Source: Candidatus Bathyarchaeota archaeon (GTDB lineage Archaea; Thermoproteota; Bathyarchaeia; EX4484-135). From it: 5,286 nucleotides of DNA. The stretch's first letter is position 1; every line of letters starts with the position of its first letter. The stretch covers positions 1 through 5,286 of the forward strand of contig DQYM01000150.1 in the NCBI GenBank assembly GCA_011040545.1, given 5' to 3'. Made by a program: the position numbers and the translations under genes. Below are positions 4,977 through 5,286 of this stretch, one piece after another. The notes under the pieces were generated by a model that was not told where the DNA came from, made no database searches, and saw only the letters and a program-made list of their open reading frames with translations.

Positions 4977-5286
4977 CGCTAGCCAGCCTGCCCAGGCCTA
5001 GAAAAGACCTACCCTTAGCCTCAAGCCTTGGCTTTATGAAGTCTATGCCAAAGCCCCAGATCATGGTCGTTATCGTATAGCCCACGAAATCGCCCTCCAT
5101 CACCGTAGGTATTATCTCAGTTACCTTGAACTTAGAGCGGAGGAGGCTCATTACGTCCTCAGCTACCTTCTGCGGGAAGTGCCTAGCCTTGCAGAGCACG
5201 AAGGCCTTTCCGACAGTTAGGATCTTGGAGTGAAGGCTCATGTTGCGCTCAAGCTCCTTACGCCACCTATCCATGAAGTCCTTTGC
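4957..5286 (-). CDS. Unrecognised small protein upstream of fwdC (may continue past the window edge)
   Basis: An open frame runs from the right edge to a TGA at 4957-4959 and overlaps the fwdC start by 20 bases, so the two are very likely co-transcribed and coupled. It may be complete from ATG 5274 (105 residues, AAAGGA 5 bases upstream), start at ATG 5241 (94 residues), or be the C-terminal end of a longer protein, since the frame is open to the edge. The sequence looks like a folded alpha/beta domain: HSKILTVGKAFVLCKARHF, a helix with VAEDVMSLLRSKF, then VTEIIPTVMEGDFVGYT and TMIWGFGIDFI, ending in a basic Gly/Arg tail. There is one cysteine and no membrane segment or signal peptide. It does not match my memory of the C-termini of FwdA, FwdB, FwdD or formylmethanofuran:H4MPT formyltransferase. 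Position suggests a link to formylmethanofuran dehydrogenase, but no function is assigned. Confidence 0.75.
   Translation of the reverse strand, partial: AKDFMDRWRKELERNMSLHSKILTVGKAFVLCKARHFPQKVAEDVMSLLRSKFKVTEIIPTVMEGDFVGYTITTMIWGFGIDFIKPRLEAKGRSFLGLGRLASGARRGG

Overview
The window comes from an archaeon that runs the Wood-Ljungdahl (reductive acetyl-CoA) pathway. The plus strand carries the end of an acetyl-CoA decarbonylase/synthase (ACDS) operon: cdhC (beta subunit, 5' end outside the window), a 47-residue small ORF, cdhD (delta) and cdhE (gamma). The minus strand carries fwdC, a subunit of formylmethanofuran dehydrogenase, which is specific to the methanofuran/tetrahydromethanopterin form of the methyl branch. 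AGG for Arg, ATA for Ile, near-exclusive AAG/GAG for Lys/Glu, and GGTGA-like Shine-Dalgarno sites fit a thermophilic archaeon. I cannot place it to a lineage from sequence alone; a Thermoproteota/TACK-type or Archaeoglobus-like acetogen, methanogen or autotroph are all possible.

Layout: 1-651 cdhC 3' part with the A-cluster Cys-Gly-Cys motif; 657-800 small ORF; 802-2043 cdhD; 2046-3467 cdhE. These are packed with gaps of 1 to 5 bases, so they look like one translationally coupled transcript reading rightwards. 3468-3535 is a short convergent gap holding a T5 tract and stem-loops, with a further hairpin running into the next gene. On the minus strand, reading leftwards from the right edge: an unrecognised small protein (4957 to the edge), fwdC (4134-4976, overlapping it), a 115-base gap with promoter-like and hairpin sequence, and a small SAM-dependent methyltransferase (3536-4018).

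How they fit together: formylmethanofuran dehydrogenase (FwdC is one subunit) fixes CO2 as a formyl group at the start of the methyl branch. CdhD/CdhE form the corrinoid iron-sulfur protein that receives the methyl group from the tetrahydropterin carrier and passes it to the A-cluster of CdhC, where it is joined to CO and CoA to make acetyl-CoA.

The most unusual item is the 47-residue ORF between cdhC and cdhD. Its sequence repeats a short strand-rich motif that is also found at the C-terminal tail of CdhC and at the N-terminal end of CdhD. Three adjacent proteins of one complex therefore carry the same module, which suggests a shared docking element.
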